Assembly (NCBI GenBank): GCA_018894105.1
Contig: CM032122.1
Coordinates: forward strand, 39,339,404-39,403,403
From: Jacaranda mimosifolia
Taxonomy: Eukaryota > Streptophyta > Magnoliopsida > Lamiales > Bignoniaceae
DNA: 64,000 nt
Direction of reading: 5' to 3'
Position numbers and translations under genes: made by a program. Shown here one piece after another: positions 37,342 to 49,629 of this stretch (positions within the stretch are counted from its first letter, which is position 1; each line of letters begins with the position of its first letter). Under the pieces are notes generated by a model that did no database searches, was not told where the DNA came from, and worked only from the letters and a program-made list of their open reading frames with translations.

Positions 37342-37797
37342 GGCTTTGTTTGGATGTGAATTGGGGCATTTTCCCAATTTTTAATTGTCAAAATGAATTT
37401 TGGAAAGTGAGATTAGGGAATGTGATAGTTGTTTATTTGTGTTTTGGATGGTAGGTAGAGAATGAATTGAGAGAAAATTATTTATTTATTTGTGTTTTAA
37501 GAGGAAACAAAATGTTACATCAATAACTTTTTTGTTAGTTGGTGGAGTTACATGAATATTTCAAAATTATCTATATATGTGTATATATAAATTATATGAG
37601 TGGTAGTATGTGTATATATTTGTAATAATGAGACAATTAATTGGAACTTAGGAGAATGGGTTGGGAATGTGAATAATAGAAATATTTTGAGGAATAAATT
37701 TTATATTTTAAGAGTAGAATTGGAGAATGTGTAGTATTTATTTGTTTAAGTTTTGGGAGTTGAAAAGTGGATTGGAAATTGACATCCAAACAAAGCC
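37342..37797. mobile_element. MITE with GGCTTTGTTTGGATGT termini
   Basis: The left end GGCTTTGTTTGGATGT is the reverse complement of the right end ACATCCAAACAAAGCC, and the interior is AT-rich without an ORF. The terminal core CTTTGTTTGG is shared with MITE family B at 56438 and 62856, so they may be related. The flanking duplication is unclear (GAA against CAA). Confidence 0.7.
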
Positions 37798-38106
37798 CAA
37801 ACGTTTTCTTCTTCTACTCTTTTTCAGATTCAGAATGTCCTTTCCTAATTGATACCACAATTTTGAGCTCTCACTTGTGTCAAGCAAGGTGGAAAAGCTC
37901 AAGATAAGCCCTCCCTTCTTACCTCAAAAGGCTAGTTATTGACCACTTCATATCCAGACAATGCAAAAACTATTATGTCATGTCCAAAGGCAACATGTGT
38001 AAAGAAAAATTATCAATTTTACATATATAGAAGGTTCTGATACAAAACTTTTTCAGCATCATAAAAACTGAAACATACAAGCTTACTGAAATAAACCCAT
38101 CAGAAA
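37798..38106. other. 3' flank of the bL17c gene
   Basis: About 300 bases between a MITE and the stop codon of the minus-strand bL17c gene, probably including its 3' UTR. Nothing else was recognised. Confidence 0.5.
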
Positions 38107-40299
38107 TCAGACAAGCTCAATGTAAGCCATAGGTGCATTGTCCCCCCTCCTAGGTAAAGTTCTGATTATCCTAGTGTATCCTCCTTCTCTGTCCCCATAT
38201 CTCTCTTGAACCTCAGCAAACAATGCATGAACTATTTGCTTTTCGTATATATAACCGAGGGCTTGCCTTCTCTTGTGTAGAGAGCCATCCTTAGCCAGTG
38301 TGATCATTTTGTCTACGTATTTTCTCATTGCACTAGCTCTAGCTCTCGTTGTCTGTATGCGACCATACTTCAGAAGTTGAGTTGTCAAACCTCGTAAAAG
38401 AGCCCGCCGCTGGTCAGGGGGCCTGTTAAGTTTTGGCACCCTCCTCCCGTGCCTCATGGCAAAAAAACGGCTGCCATTGTTGATCGTCGTGAAAGAATGC
38501 TCAAAACTTGCTGCACCTGTAGTTTGCACGCCATGTTAGACATAATGGAATTGGGGCCTCAAATGTCAACAAAAATCTCTTCAAATTTGAGGAAGATGTT
38601 TCTAATAAAAATATCTGACTGTTGAAATAGTGCAAAAGCAATGAGAATGAACCTATTATAAAATCATGAATCTAAATGACCTTGCAAGCAGCACGTCCAG
38701 ATACAATTTCTTTTTCTATTGATCATAACTTTGTCAAGCCACTATCAAATGTGGTCTACTATCTGTCAAACATACGCTTGACTTCAATCCACCTTAATGG
38801 GAGAATTGAATCTTCTTGATATCCATTTAACAACAAAGAAATGAAACTTGAAAAGAACAAAGAAATGGCATATGCCTGCTTATTGGCTCAGGATTATTAA
38901 TTTGCACAGTTTTAAATTGGTGAGGACTGCAAGAACAGTAAACCTATACATTCTAATACAAAGCAAACACGCAGCTAACACCCATTACTCTCAACAGTTA
39001 CAAGTAACAACCATATAAGAACTCCCAATGGGAAAAGATAAAAGGTCTCTGGTCCTAACCAATCATAATTTCAAGAAGCAAATAAAATGACAGCCTGCGG
39101 ACAAAAACAACTAGGACAACATTCAATTACCATCTAGGATGATGAAAGGAACTAGGGGTGCAAAAGTAAAGTCTTTCAGTCATTCATGAGTCATTAAGAA
39201 ATTAAATAAAAATCAAATTGATTGCAATAATTTCTAGTTCCAATTTCAAAGAGCAACTAGGACCTTAGAACTTGAACTCCTGAAATTTAGTTTAAATTCG
39301 AAGCAATGCATGGCCATCGCAAATACTATAATGAAAGGAAAGAAAAAAGAAGAAAAACAATCACCTAACATTATGTCATTGCATCTATCTTTTCCATTTT
39401 TTCAGAATCAAATGAGTTTAACAACCTCAAAAATCTAATGGTTATACTTCTACATAGAACCACTCTTATAAGCAGCCTATTATCAACTAATATGCAATGT
39501 AATCCTACTTAAATTATCCCTGGAATAAAAAGAATCCACTTTTGAACAAAGAAACCAAAAGAAAGCGCAACACACACACACCCCTCCCCAACCCACCAGG
39601 GGGGTTGGGGTGGATGTTAGATATAGTTACAGGCTTATTATTGAGCATAACCGCCTCTAGAGTAATATAGTCGCAGAAAATTGCGTCATTGAGCATAAAC
39701 TCCTCCAAGTGTAAGCCCATCATATATACACTATAAAATACATATCATGTAGACAAGAACTAGAAAGCAGAAAACCTATACATTTTATCATCCAGACCCA
39801 CATTCAGCTAAAGTTCATAGAATTCCACCAGGAAAAGAAAAGAACAAGAATCATAACTGCAGAATTATTTCCGATAATTAGCACATATTGCAAGCTACCA
39901 ACACTAACCTAACTCTTTTAGAACTTAACATCCATTTTAGCAGCAAAAGCAACCATGAAAATAAATATCAAATATTCCGTTTTCGTGGAGGCATTAACGC
40001 CTAAATATGCATGAGCATAGCAAATGCGTAATTGAACAAAAAAGGTAATAAAATATCAAATACAAACACGAAAAAGGAAATGTCGTACCTTGATTTGAAG
40101 AGAGGGACAGAAGAGGGTTCAAAGGAGCGAGACCCACGAAGGAGTTGAGAGGTCTCGGGCCCGGTTTGGGCCTAGACAGGCTGAGCCGAGAAGGGGAGGA
40201 CCCATTCGGAAAATACGCGGAAGGGCCCGAAGGAGAGGCGCTAATAGAAGGGAGGGCGGCCCGAAGAGAAGTCAGGCTCCATGTTGAAGACGACGCCAT
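38107..40299 (-). CDS. RPL17: Plastid large-subunit ribosomal protein bL17c
   Basis: bL17 binds 23S rRNA near the exit tunnel of bacterial-type 70S ribosomes; this nuclear copy serves the chloroplast. Two minus-strand exons, 40299-40089 and 38516-38107, join in phase 1 to about 206 residues. Exon 1 is a Ser/Pro-rich transit peptide ([20 protein letters not shown]...). Exon 2 carries the full bL17 core: [20 protein letters not shown], the signature stretch [31 protein letters not shown], a helix [20 protein letters not shown], and the end [20 protein letters not shown]. The plastid-type leader and bacterial core distinguish it from a mitochondrial copy, though dual targeting cannot be excluded. 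The 1.6-kb intron separates targeting and mature parts neatly. Confidence 0.95.
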
Positions 40300-41413
40300 T
40301 TTTTGATATTCTTTCTTTCTCTGCTCGCTCAGTTGAGAAGATAAGGAGGTTTAAATGGATAATTCGAAATTGGCCCTCTCACTCTTTATATATTCTTTTG
40401 AGCCACTGCACATTATTTTTCTTTTGTAACCCTTTTTTCCCTTGTTCCTTTTTTATTTATTATTATTTACACTAAAATAAGGATTTTATTTAAAATCATC
40501 AGCAAGAACGTTGAAAAGGAAACAGGGCCTAAAACTCCCACAAACCCGGTTGAGACAAAGAATCAGAAGCTCGAGTTCAACTTGATACTCGAGCTTCTAA
40601 TTCGCTGAACGCCTAATGAATCTAACTCTATTATGAAATTTAAACAAAAGAACATTATATTCTTAAATAACTGATCTAATATAAGAAACATCTAAAAATT
40701 ATTTAACATTGCTTTAACAGCCAGATGAGAGTCCAATAACTGACCCAACATAAGAAACATTTGAAAAATTATCCAACATTACTTTCGCAATTACCTGAGG
40801 GTTGAGAGTTCAATTTAAAGATGATTGATTGTCAACATGAGTGTGCCCTTGTTCTTTTCATATGGGGACTTAGATTCAAATTTGGGCTTTTTCATTATTC
40901 TTTTATTATTATTATTATTATTATTATTGAGATTAACAAATTAATAAATTTTGGTGAAAATAAGATTTGGACATGATTTTTTTTTGAATATTTGTTATGA
41001 TAATTCAAAAAAATATTAAAATTAAATACATATAGTCGACTTATTTGTATTTTTAACTTGCCAAATATAAAAAAACTAATTAAATTCTCAATCTAAAATA
41101 TCTTTTAATAATTGTTATTATCGACTAGCGTACTATTTATAATTATTGTAAAAATCGTATATTCATTTTACTCGAAAATAATTTTTGAGAGAAGAAACAA
41201 AATCGGAGATGAGGTAACACTATATTAATGAAATAATTATATTTTAAATTTAAAAACAATACTTGTTTTGAATAATTAACATTAATAAATAGAAATTCCA
41301 CAAAAAGTTTACAATTGTATAACATTCTTATTTTGATAAATAAAATCCTTCTTTTTTTAAAATAAACGACTTTAGCTCATCGCATATGTGAAATCCGGAG
41401 CAGGTTTGCACTG
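40300..41413. promoter_or_regulatory. Divergent promoter region between bL17c and FHIT
   Basis: About 1.1 kb separates two divergently transcribed genes. A TATATATTC motif near 40386, in the AT-rich stretch upstream of bL17c, could be a TATA element. An ATT microsatellite sits at about 40901-40927. I see no terminal repeats. Confidence 0.45.
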
Positions 41414-44400
41414 ATGTTAAAGCCATTGCCTTTACTTTCTTCCCGCTGTTCTCTCGCCCCATTTCTCCATCTACACCCGTCCGCGCGCCGCCATCCGTCG
41501 CCATCACTCTCACCAGGCGTCTCTTCATTCAGAGCTTCCTCTTCCTTCATTAACAATCTTTCTCAGGCAAGTATTTTTGAAGTCAACTCTAACTAATTTT
41601 GTCGCAATTATGTTTAGAACTGGATGATTATGCCGTAGCTATTGGTTTTCTTGATGATTTACTTGAAAAACTGAAGGCCCAGATGGAGGCTGAGAGTTAT
41701 AACTTTGGCCGTTACAAAATCAGCCTCAAGGAAGTTTTTTACACTACTGAGCTTTCGTTTGCTTTTGTCAATCTACGCCCTGTTGTTCCTGGTATGTGTT
41801 TCCTATTCCCTTTGTTTATAGTTTTTCATGATGACAAGAATATGAAGATTTGCAGAAAGGAAAAAGGAACGATTTTGGGGTTTAACTTTGTTGAATCTTT
41901 TATTTCATATGCCATTGCTTGATGGATGCTAATGATTTTCTTGGAATACCAACTGTGATCTTCCGTTTGCAATTAATTTGGAAGCCCAAAATTATGATTT
42001 TGGTGACAATTTTAGTTACTTATTTCTTCATGAACCTTAGCACTTTATGCCGTGGCGTAATTTGTTAGTCTTGATCTCGACTATTCTCATTTATATTTTA
42101 TGGATGACTCGAACGGTTTAGCAATCTAAATTGCATGTGTTTCAGGACAAAAAACTGTTAGGTCTCATCTTGTATACTGTAAATGAAAGCAGGAGCAAAC
42201 TGATACATTGCTTTGGTCTTATATTATGTACTCTGTTTGAGAGTAGGAATCGAAACATTGTGTAGTTTGACACAGTATCTCTTTTTTTTTTTTTTTAACA
42301 AAATTTGCTGTCCTATTGTCATACTTGTAAGATAAAGATGGTTTCTTTGCAGTGATAATTTGACAGTATACAGTGGATGGACTTACCCAATGTCATGATA
42401 CCTCCAATGACAACCTTGAATAAAATGTTTGATCGCTGAGTAAAACAATTTATGACTGCATTTTAGGTTGCTGAAGATAATTACTCTTTAATGTTTGGCA
42501 CCAATCTCATGAGCAGAAGCCTTGAGAAACATAAATCTTGTAATTTGTAGACATTGTACATTTGCAAGCTGAGTTTGTCCTGTAGTATGTCACACAATTG
42601 TATAGGGTCTTTGTTGAAAAACTGGGAAACAGAAAAAACTGAGAGAAAATGTCATCATTTAATATTTTTGAAGAATTGTCTCGTACTTTTACCTCATTCA
42701 CATTTATCATGCCTTCTACCTTTTGAATGTTGTTGTATTGATTTTAGTTTCTGCTTTGCTTTTTCATTACAGGTCATATCCTTACCTTTGCCAAGTTTGA
42801 ATAGCACATAGTGATTGCATATGGCTTCACATGGATTGACAGGATGAATTCTTGTAACAATGTAGTGTAGTAAATTGAAATTTGGTTGGTTCTGCTTTAC
42901 CAATTAAATTTATATTGAAATGTTTTTCATGTTAAAGTTAAACATAATTATTTGGAGGCATTTTTAATAAACAGCACAAACATCCTGGAACTCATCTCAT
43001 TTTAAGAAGTTATTTGTGAAATTGGGCAAGATTTGGTCTTGCAAATGCACCTCATGTCAATTTCCAAGTTTATCCTGAAAAAGTAGGCACTTTGCAATTC
43101 TTTATTTTACCTAATAATTTAGTTTTCTTGAACTTTTGCACCATTCATACCCTCATCCAGCTGGCCCTTGAAAAAAGTGTACAAAGAGAGAATTTGAACA
43201 ATGATATGTTTTCACCTTTTCACTTTCTTATTTTGTTGACTTGACACAACATACATGTACTTGTCTGCCCAAAACGTGATGTCAAACGCTTTAGTGATCT
43301 TACTGCCGATGAAACTAGTGATCTATGGCTTGCGGCTCAGAAGATTGGGCGCCTGCTTGAGTCCTATCATAAGGCATCTTCACTCACATTTACAATCCAA
43401 GTAAGACAAAGAATTGCATATGAAGGCAATCAGTACTTGTTTTTCTCCATCTTCATGTTTTCATTTATTTCGTATTGGATTTGTCCTTTTCCTTTCTCTG
43501 CTTTTGAACAAGTCACTGAATCTGAGAATTAATGTACATCAAGTTTCATTTGTGGGCTCATTTTCCTTTAAATGTATTTCTGTTTGACTGTTACTATTTG
43601 ATCATCTCATGGGTCCTGAGCTCTAATTAAGAAACGGGCAATTATAGTTCCCCTTTGCATTCATCTCAAATTTTGGCAATCTTCTGTTATGATCATGCAT
43701 AATTGCAACAATACATGTTAATCTGAGAAAAGCTTAAGATAAGAAAAAATATAGATGCAAATTTAAGACAAAGCTATATTATGCATGCAATCAGAGGTCT
43801 TTCTTGCATGGAACAACATGTGCAGAGGAACAGAATGCTTTGAAGAAGTCTACTATGATACTATTTGTATATGGATTTAGAGCAGTGTCAATCTAAATAT
43901 TGAGCTGTGATGTCACCTGTAATACCCAATAAATACAAAATAAGAAAAAGAAGCAGGAAGCCCTTAACAAAGATAAAGTGAAATACAAATACAAGCCAAG
44001 ATAGTGTTTTTGAAGATGAGATCATTATTTATCCAATCAGCTTTTGGAACAGAAGCAACTGGCATTCTTCTTTGTTTTGTTCAGGCTTTTGCCACAGGCA
44101 CTACAAAGGTGAATATGATCTTTCGATAGTCTTGCTCGCTTTTCCAACAATTACTATGTGCTTATCATCTAGATAAATATTTTATTCTTTCTTGTAGAGC
44201 TATGCAGCTTGTCATAGTGCAATAAAAAGACCACTGCTTGGCTATTGAACAGTTATAGATTAGCAACTCCACTGATTTTGCACAATGGATGAAATTTTGT
44301 GGTGAATGACATCAGCTGAAACAGAACTTTGCTTAAGTTATTAGCTTTACTACTGCTAATCTAGAAAAGACGGGAGATCACATTATTCTATATCACCCCT

Positions 44401-46074
44401 TTTGCATGGTCATCTCACACAGAACTTTGTTTACAACAAGCTTTTTTCAAGTCCTTAAGTTGTCCTCCAATTGAATTTCCATCACCGCTGTTGTATCGAA
44501 TGATCTAGCCGTCGAAGAAGTCCGTTGATGTTATAACTATTTTACTTCCTTGTCTTTGCCTCGAGAAACTTGATAAGCAATTGATTATATAGTTCCAATT
44601 CATCTTTTTACTGTGGTACGACTGGAATGTGCTCGATTAGACTAAAGTTAGTTTAATGCGTGTTTAAAGAGCTGAAAATGTTTTTGACTTATGTTCTCTG
44701 GAAAAAAAAGTATTGCTTAGGGCTTGTTCTTTTACAACTAGTGGTTTTAAAGTCTGGTGTTACATGTGAATAAATTAGCTAAAATGTATAAAATTCATTC
44801 GTAACAGCACAACATTTCCTAACCGGTGGCCTGTCTTTTAGCTGAGATAGTTGTTTTCCACCTTAGCCGTGATTAAATCTCCACTTACAATTTAGCTGTG
44901 TGGAAATGTATCCTGTGAAGATTTTGTATTTTTTTGTTTCTCTTCCTTTTTCTTGCTTTAGCTTTATGAGATTTGACATGGTGTGACCTTCAACCTGTCA
45001 TAGAATTACACAGTGACACTAGAATTCTTAAAAATTTTAAGACACGACACAATTGAGATATGATTGTCCTATATTATATGCATGTATTTATATTTATATA
45101 CATATGTAATGCATTATGCATTTATATATAGATGTGTGTGTGTGTGTGTGTATGTACTTTGCAAAGATCTTAAGAGAAAGATGTTCATGTTGGTGATGGT
45201 GTCAAACATAGACTAGCGTGAAATCTGGATGATTGTGTTGCAAAAGGATGTCCAATCATAAAAAATTGATAGAAAGTGAATTTTATGAGGTAACAACTAG
45301 CTGTTTCCAACGATGTGTCCTTACCTTCTCTTTCTTAAACAAATTTTTGAATATGCCAAATGCTGAGTTGTGCCCAGCACGTGTTCGACACTGCAAGGAA
45401 TGATTTTGTGGAATGCCCGTGCATTGTAGCCTTCAACCCTACTCCTCTGATTCCTTGTTTGAAATGGACATAAAATTCCTGCTCAAACAAGAAATGAAGA
45501 AAAGGATGAAGAATAAGGAAAATAACCAGAAATATGTATCTGGAGAGTCGATCCCTGGGATATTTTTGATCACATCTTTGGATATGATTTTTTACATTTT
45601 CTATTGTAATCTTGGAATTATTATCTATTCTTGTTGAAGTCCTGGAACTTAGCACTACGGACCATTTCTTCTGCTGATTAACTCATTTTGCCTTCAAAAT
45701 CCTAATATCTGGAGGTTCTTTTGGCACCTCAGGACGGTCCGCAAGCTGGACAGAGCGTTCCCCATGTCCACGTCCACATACTCCCCCGCAAAACTGGAGA
45801 TTTTGAGAATAATGATGAGATTTACGATGCTGTAAGACATTATTATAGCTTATAAAGTTGTCCAGTTTAAAGTTTCTCCTGATGCTGTTATTATAGCTTA
45901 TAAACTTGTCCAGTTTAAAGTTTCTCCTGCTGCTGACACGTTGCACAGATTGATCTGAAGGAGAAGGAATTGAAGCAAAAGCTTGATCTGGACATAGAGA
46001 GGAAGGACAGAAGCATGGAAGAGATGGTTGCAGAGGCCGATGAATACAAAAAGCTTTTCCGTCAGGAAAACTAG
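41414..46074 (+). CDS. FHIT: FHIT-type bis(5'-adenosyl)-triphosphatase (histidine triad)
   Basis: FHIT hydrolyses Ap3A to AMP and ADP and, in plants, also adenylylsulfate. Exons read on the plus strand: 41414-41566 (leader [20 protein letters not shown]...), 41677-41791 ([19 protein letters not shown] with [10 protein letters not shown]), 43252-43400 ([20 protein letters not shown], then [20 protein letters not shown]), 45733-45831 ([20 protein letters not shown], the catalytic His triad) and 45949-46074 (a coiled C-terminus ending KKLFRQEN). This gives about 213 residues, or about 160 if translation starts at the internal ATG at 41683. The leader is basic and Ser-rich and may target an organelle; joining it needs a GC-AG intron. 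No AG precedes the third exon where the frame demands one (see findings), so this copy may be mis-spliced. The family call is firm; integrity is not. Confidence 0.85.
45842..45937. repeat. 48-bp tandem duplication in FHIT intron 4
   Basis: Two adjacent copies of a unit containing ATTATAGCTTATAAA and GTCCAGTTTAAAGTTTCTCC, differing at a few bases. It lies between the His-triad exon and the last exon. Confidence 0.85.
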
Positions 46075-47914
46075 TGCTGGAGTTATGGTAACTGCATCTT
46101 GCTTTTGAATTGCTTAGCCCCAATAGGTGATTTGGGATTATTTGTGATCAAGAAACCCTTTTATGAATCAAACGGCACAATTAATTCCACGGTTCTTGTA
46201 TCCAGAATATAGAATTCACTCCTTGATTTAGATCAGAAGACCATGATAGCTGATCATGTTACTCTCTCTGGATGACCATTCTGCACACAATATCTTTAGT
46301 TGTCTCTATTCATCACACATAGCTAAATCTAGTTTTGCATAGTCTTTATTCTTCATTGATCCCTTGTGCATGCAGTATGTATGTTGTAAGTGGATGAAGT
46401 CAAGGTTTTAACAGTCATTTATGGTTAGATCTTGATTCTGCAAGGACTCAATTCTTTCCATACTAGTTTCTCATCAGAGCCCTTTCCTCACTTGTCTTTT
46501 TAATAAAGGACCTTTATAGTACTGATGGATGCTTGTTTTTAACACATGAACTGTTCTCAAAAAATGAAAATTGTGTTAGTTCTTGGAGTGTCCTATATTT
46601 GGGAAAGTAGAAATGGGCTTGTGATATGCCACCTAAATTGTGTCAGTTGTTGAAATAATTAGATTCCACCTTATATATCATTATTGCATGCATGTTCAAT
46701 GACGTCTAAACGATATTCAAGTGAATGACATAAAATTTTCCGAAAATAAGGTCTAAGTCTCTAAGCTACTTGCTAAGGTGGCACTTAAATGTATGTTATC
46801 ATTGTATACACATCCAATAACATTCGTTAAGAAATTTTATTGAAACTGAATTATCTAAATGAATGATATGAAATTTTTTCAAAAAATGGGATTGAGTGTT
46901 CATATGGGATTGTCCAACTGATTAGATCAATGTGGTATATCATCATTATATACTCATCCAATGTGTAAATAATATCATAAATGAATGATGTGAATTTATC
47001 AAAAATGGGTTCCAAGTCTCTATTCATGGCTCCTGCAATGATAGACTCTTATCTTAATGAAATTTAACAACCAATTTATACATAATGAAAATTGAAATTA
47101 ATCAAAATCCTCTCCTTTGCAATGCTAAAGTTTGATTGCCGTTGATTCATGCAAAAAATTGTCAAAATGAGAGGCAATAAAAGGTGAAGAGGTTGTCGGT
47201 TGGTAATTTCTGTTTGGGGCCCTCAACTGGATATTTCTATTTCTAGAGAATAGCCTCTCAACTTCTATGTGTCAAGTATAAAATGTTTACTAAAAAATAT
47301 TAGATGAAGTCATTGTCTTGTCATTCCAACATCATTAAATTTAGAGCTTCTTTATTTGTTTTTGTTTTTTTTTACTATTCAAAATATTAAAATACGTTTA
47401 TTCCTTTTCCAGCAAAAACGTCATGCACTTATTCTCTTATGTTTTGGTTATTTTTTAGAAAAATTTTGGAGAATGTGCCAAGCGTTTCTTTTTGTTTTAG
47501 AAAAATATGAAAAATGATTTGAGAATGAGCTGTTTGTTTCTTTATGTTTTAAGGAGAGACAAAATTTACTGTTGATGTTAAATCAGTTGCTTTTTTGTTA
47601 GGTTTATAGGGTGAAAGTGATTTTTTTAAATAATATATTATGTATATATGTATATTTATAGTTAGTGATGTGTGTATAAATAAAAATAGATTTTTCGAAC
47701 ATTAGACACCCCTAATCAAAATCTTTTAGTAGTTAAAAAAAAACATAAGCCAATTAGTATTTATAAACTATAGAATTACGTCTAAAGATTGTTCTTCCAG
47801 CTACTTCCGTTACTAATAAATAGAAGTCCTCTTAAGGTCTGCAAATATCTCAAAACCACGAGTCAAGAAAACACACACAAAAGAAAGCAAAAGAAGATCC
47901 ACAGCAAAAGCATA
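46075..47914. other. Intergenic region between FHIT and LBD genes
   Basis: Includes the FHIT 3' UTR and, towards 47914, the LBD promoter and leader. A MITE-like AT-rich patch at about 47440-47680 (GAGACAAAATTTACTGTTGA, GCTTTTTTGTTAGG) resembles the interior of MITE family B but its termini are not clear. No further gene is supported. Confidence 0.4.
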
Positions 47915-48519
47915 ATGCCTTGTGCAGCATGCAGGCTCCTCCGATGCCGATGCACCAAAGACTGCCTCTTTCTGCCTTACTTTCCACCCACAGAACCTGA
48001 GAAATTTGCAGCAGTTCATAGAATCTTTGGTGCCAGTAATATAAGTAAAATGCTGCAAGTAATATATATACTACTTTTCTTACAACCTTTTTATTGTCAA
48101 AAGAGGCATAATGTTCTAACCTGCATGTGTTTTTGTCCCAGCAGGAGATTCCCGTCAATGATAGAGGAGATGCTGTCACAAGTTTGGTTTATGAGGCTAC
48201 TGCAAGGCTTCAGGAGCCAGTCTACGGCTGTGTCGCTCTGATCTCGTTTCTCCAAGAGCGCGTTATCCAGTTGCAAGCTGAGTTGGATGAAGTTCTTGCA
48301 GAAACGGTGACGCTCAGAGCCCAACTGTCCGGTGCATTGTCTTTGATAGTCTCTTCTCAAAGTCCTCCATTATTGAGTTACAGTGTGGAGAAGAGCAATC
48401 CTGAGAACAACTGCCAAACGCAGAAGAGTCAAGATGGCAATTTTTATGTCTCTGATATGATCCAGCAGTATCCTCATGTGAATGGCTCCTGGACAGAAGA
48501 AGCAAATATGTTTTCATGA
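47915..48519 (+). CDS. LBD: LOB-domain (LBD) transcription factor, LBD22/23/24-like
   Basis: LBD proteins are plant-specific nuclear DNA-binding factors that act in lateral organ and root development. Two exons, 47915-48058 and 48145-48519, join in phase 0 to about 172 residues. The zinc-binding block follows directly after the start (MPCAACRLLRCRCTKDC, pattern CX2CX6CX3C). Then come LPYFPPTEPEKFAAVHRIFG, GASNISKMLQ (the GAS block), DPVYGCV-type EPVYGCVALISFLQERV, and a leucine-spaced coiled coil (VIQLQAELDEVLAETVTLRA), so it is class I. The very short N-terminus and MLQ/VHRIFG wording resemble the LBD22/23/24 group. The tail after residue 115 is Ser/Gln-rich and unconserved. The 86-bp intron sits at the usual LBD position. 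It converges on the MCU gene. Confidence 0.92.
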
Positions 48520-48914
48520 ATCAGCACCTCCACAGAACTTGTATCCCCCAGGAACACACACACACACACAGTACCTCAACGTCTAAAGTCATCCAGATGT
48601 ATCCCTAATCAATACACTGCAAGAGTATTGTATGAACAATATACCAATGATCCTTGGATCCAGCTTGCATGCCATGCATTCTTTTTTCTCTGTTCACATG
48701 TGGCCCAAGTGACCAAAACAAGAAGTAGCAAGCAAGTTTTTCTGTTTCAAGAATTCAAGCCCAAGATTTCTGGCACCTAAAGTACACATTTTACCAACTT
48801 GGGTCCTGGAGAGGCTCTCATATCACATATTTGCTCCAGAGTGTACCCTTGCAGGAATTCTGCCACTTGGAATCTAATACCACTTACTGTAAAATAAAAC
48901 TCGAATTTTCATTG
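48520..48914. other. LBD 3' flank
   Basis: Probable 3' UTR of the LBD gene, including an AC microsatellite at about 48555-48570. No other feature was seen. Confidence 0.5.
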
Positions 48915-49362
48915 CAAATAAGAGCCTCATGCATGAGTGAAACCTAATCTTGACCCAAAAGCATATGCCAATGAGTTTGGGTGCACCCATGCACATAAGG
49001 CACTCTATTTACCATGATTTCTGGATATAGCTTATCTGTCCTTGAACCTTTTTAGACTCACTTGCTAGAGCAGTTTTAAATTGCAGAAGCAAAAGCAAAT
49101 ATAAAAGGTAAAAAAAATTATAGAATAAATTAGGACAAATAAGAGCCTCATGCATGAGTGAAACCTAATCTTGACCCAAAAGCATATGCCAATGGGTTTG
49201 GGTGCACCCATGCACATAAGGCACTCTATTTACCATGATTTCTGGATATAGCTTTTCTGTCCTTGAACCTTTTTAGACTCACTTGCTAGAGCAGTTTTAA
49301 ATTGCAGAAGCAAAAGCAAATATAAAAGGTAAAAAAAATTATAGAATAAATTAGGACAAATA
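48915..49362. repeat. Tandem duplication, two units of 221 bp, nearly identical
   Basis: The unit starting CAAATAAGAGCCTCATGCAT and ending near AATAAATTAGGA occurs twice head to tail (48915-49135 and 49136-49356), with a few bases of a third copy. I see only about two differences (GAGTTTGG against GGGTTTGG; CTTATCTG against CTTTTCTG). It lies between the convergent LBD and MCU genes. Confidence 0.93.
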
Positions 49363-49629
49363 AATATATCTGATACAAAATTATATGTGACAGCAAATGG
49401 TTAGAAGCTCAAGCAAATGACCAGTGTCAGTACATTCCTTTCTGAGTCCTCTGTATTCTTAGAGGAAAGAAGTATTGAAAAATCTAACCTCCATTCTAAA
49501 ACTTAGGCAGCCAAGAAAAACTTTAGGCATATAAGAACTCCCTCAAAGAAAAACAGGAGCTTTTTTTAGTTGGTGTTAAATAAATGCCCTTAAAGGTAAA
49601 AATGGAAGAAGCACGTGGACAAAGTGATA

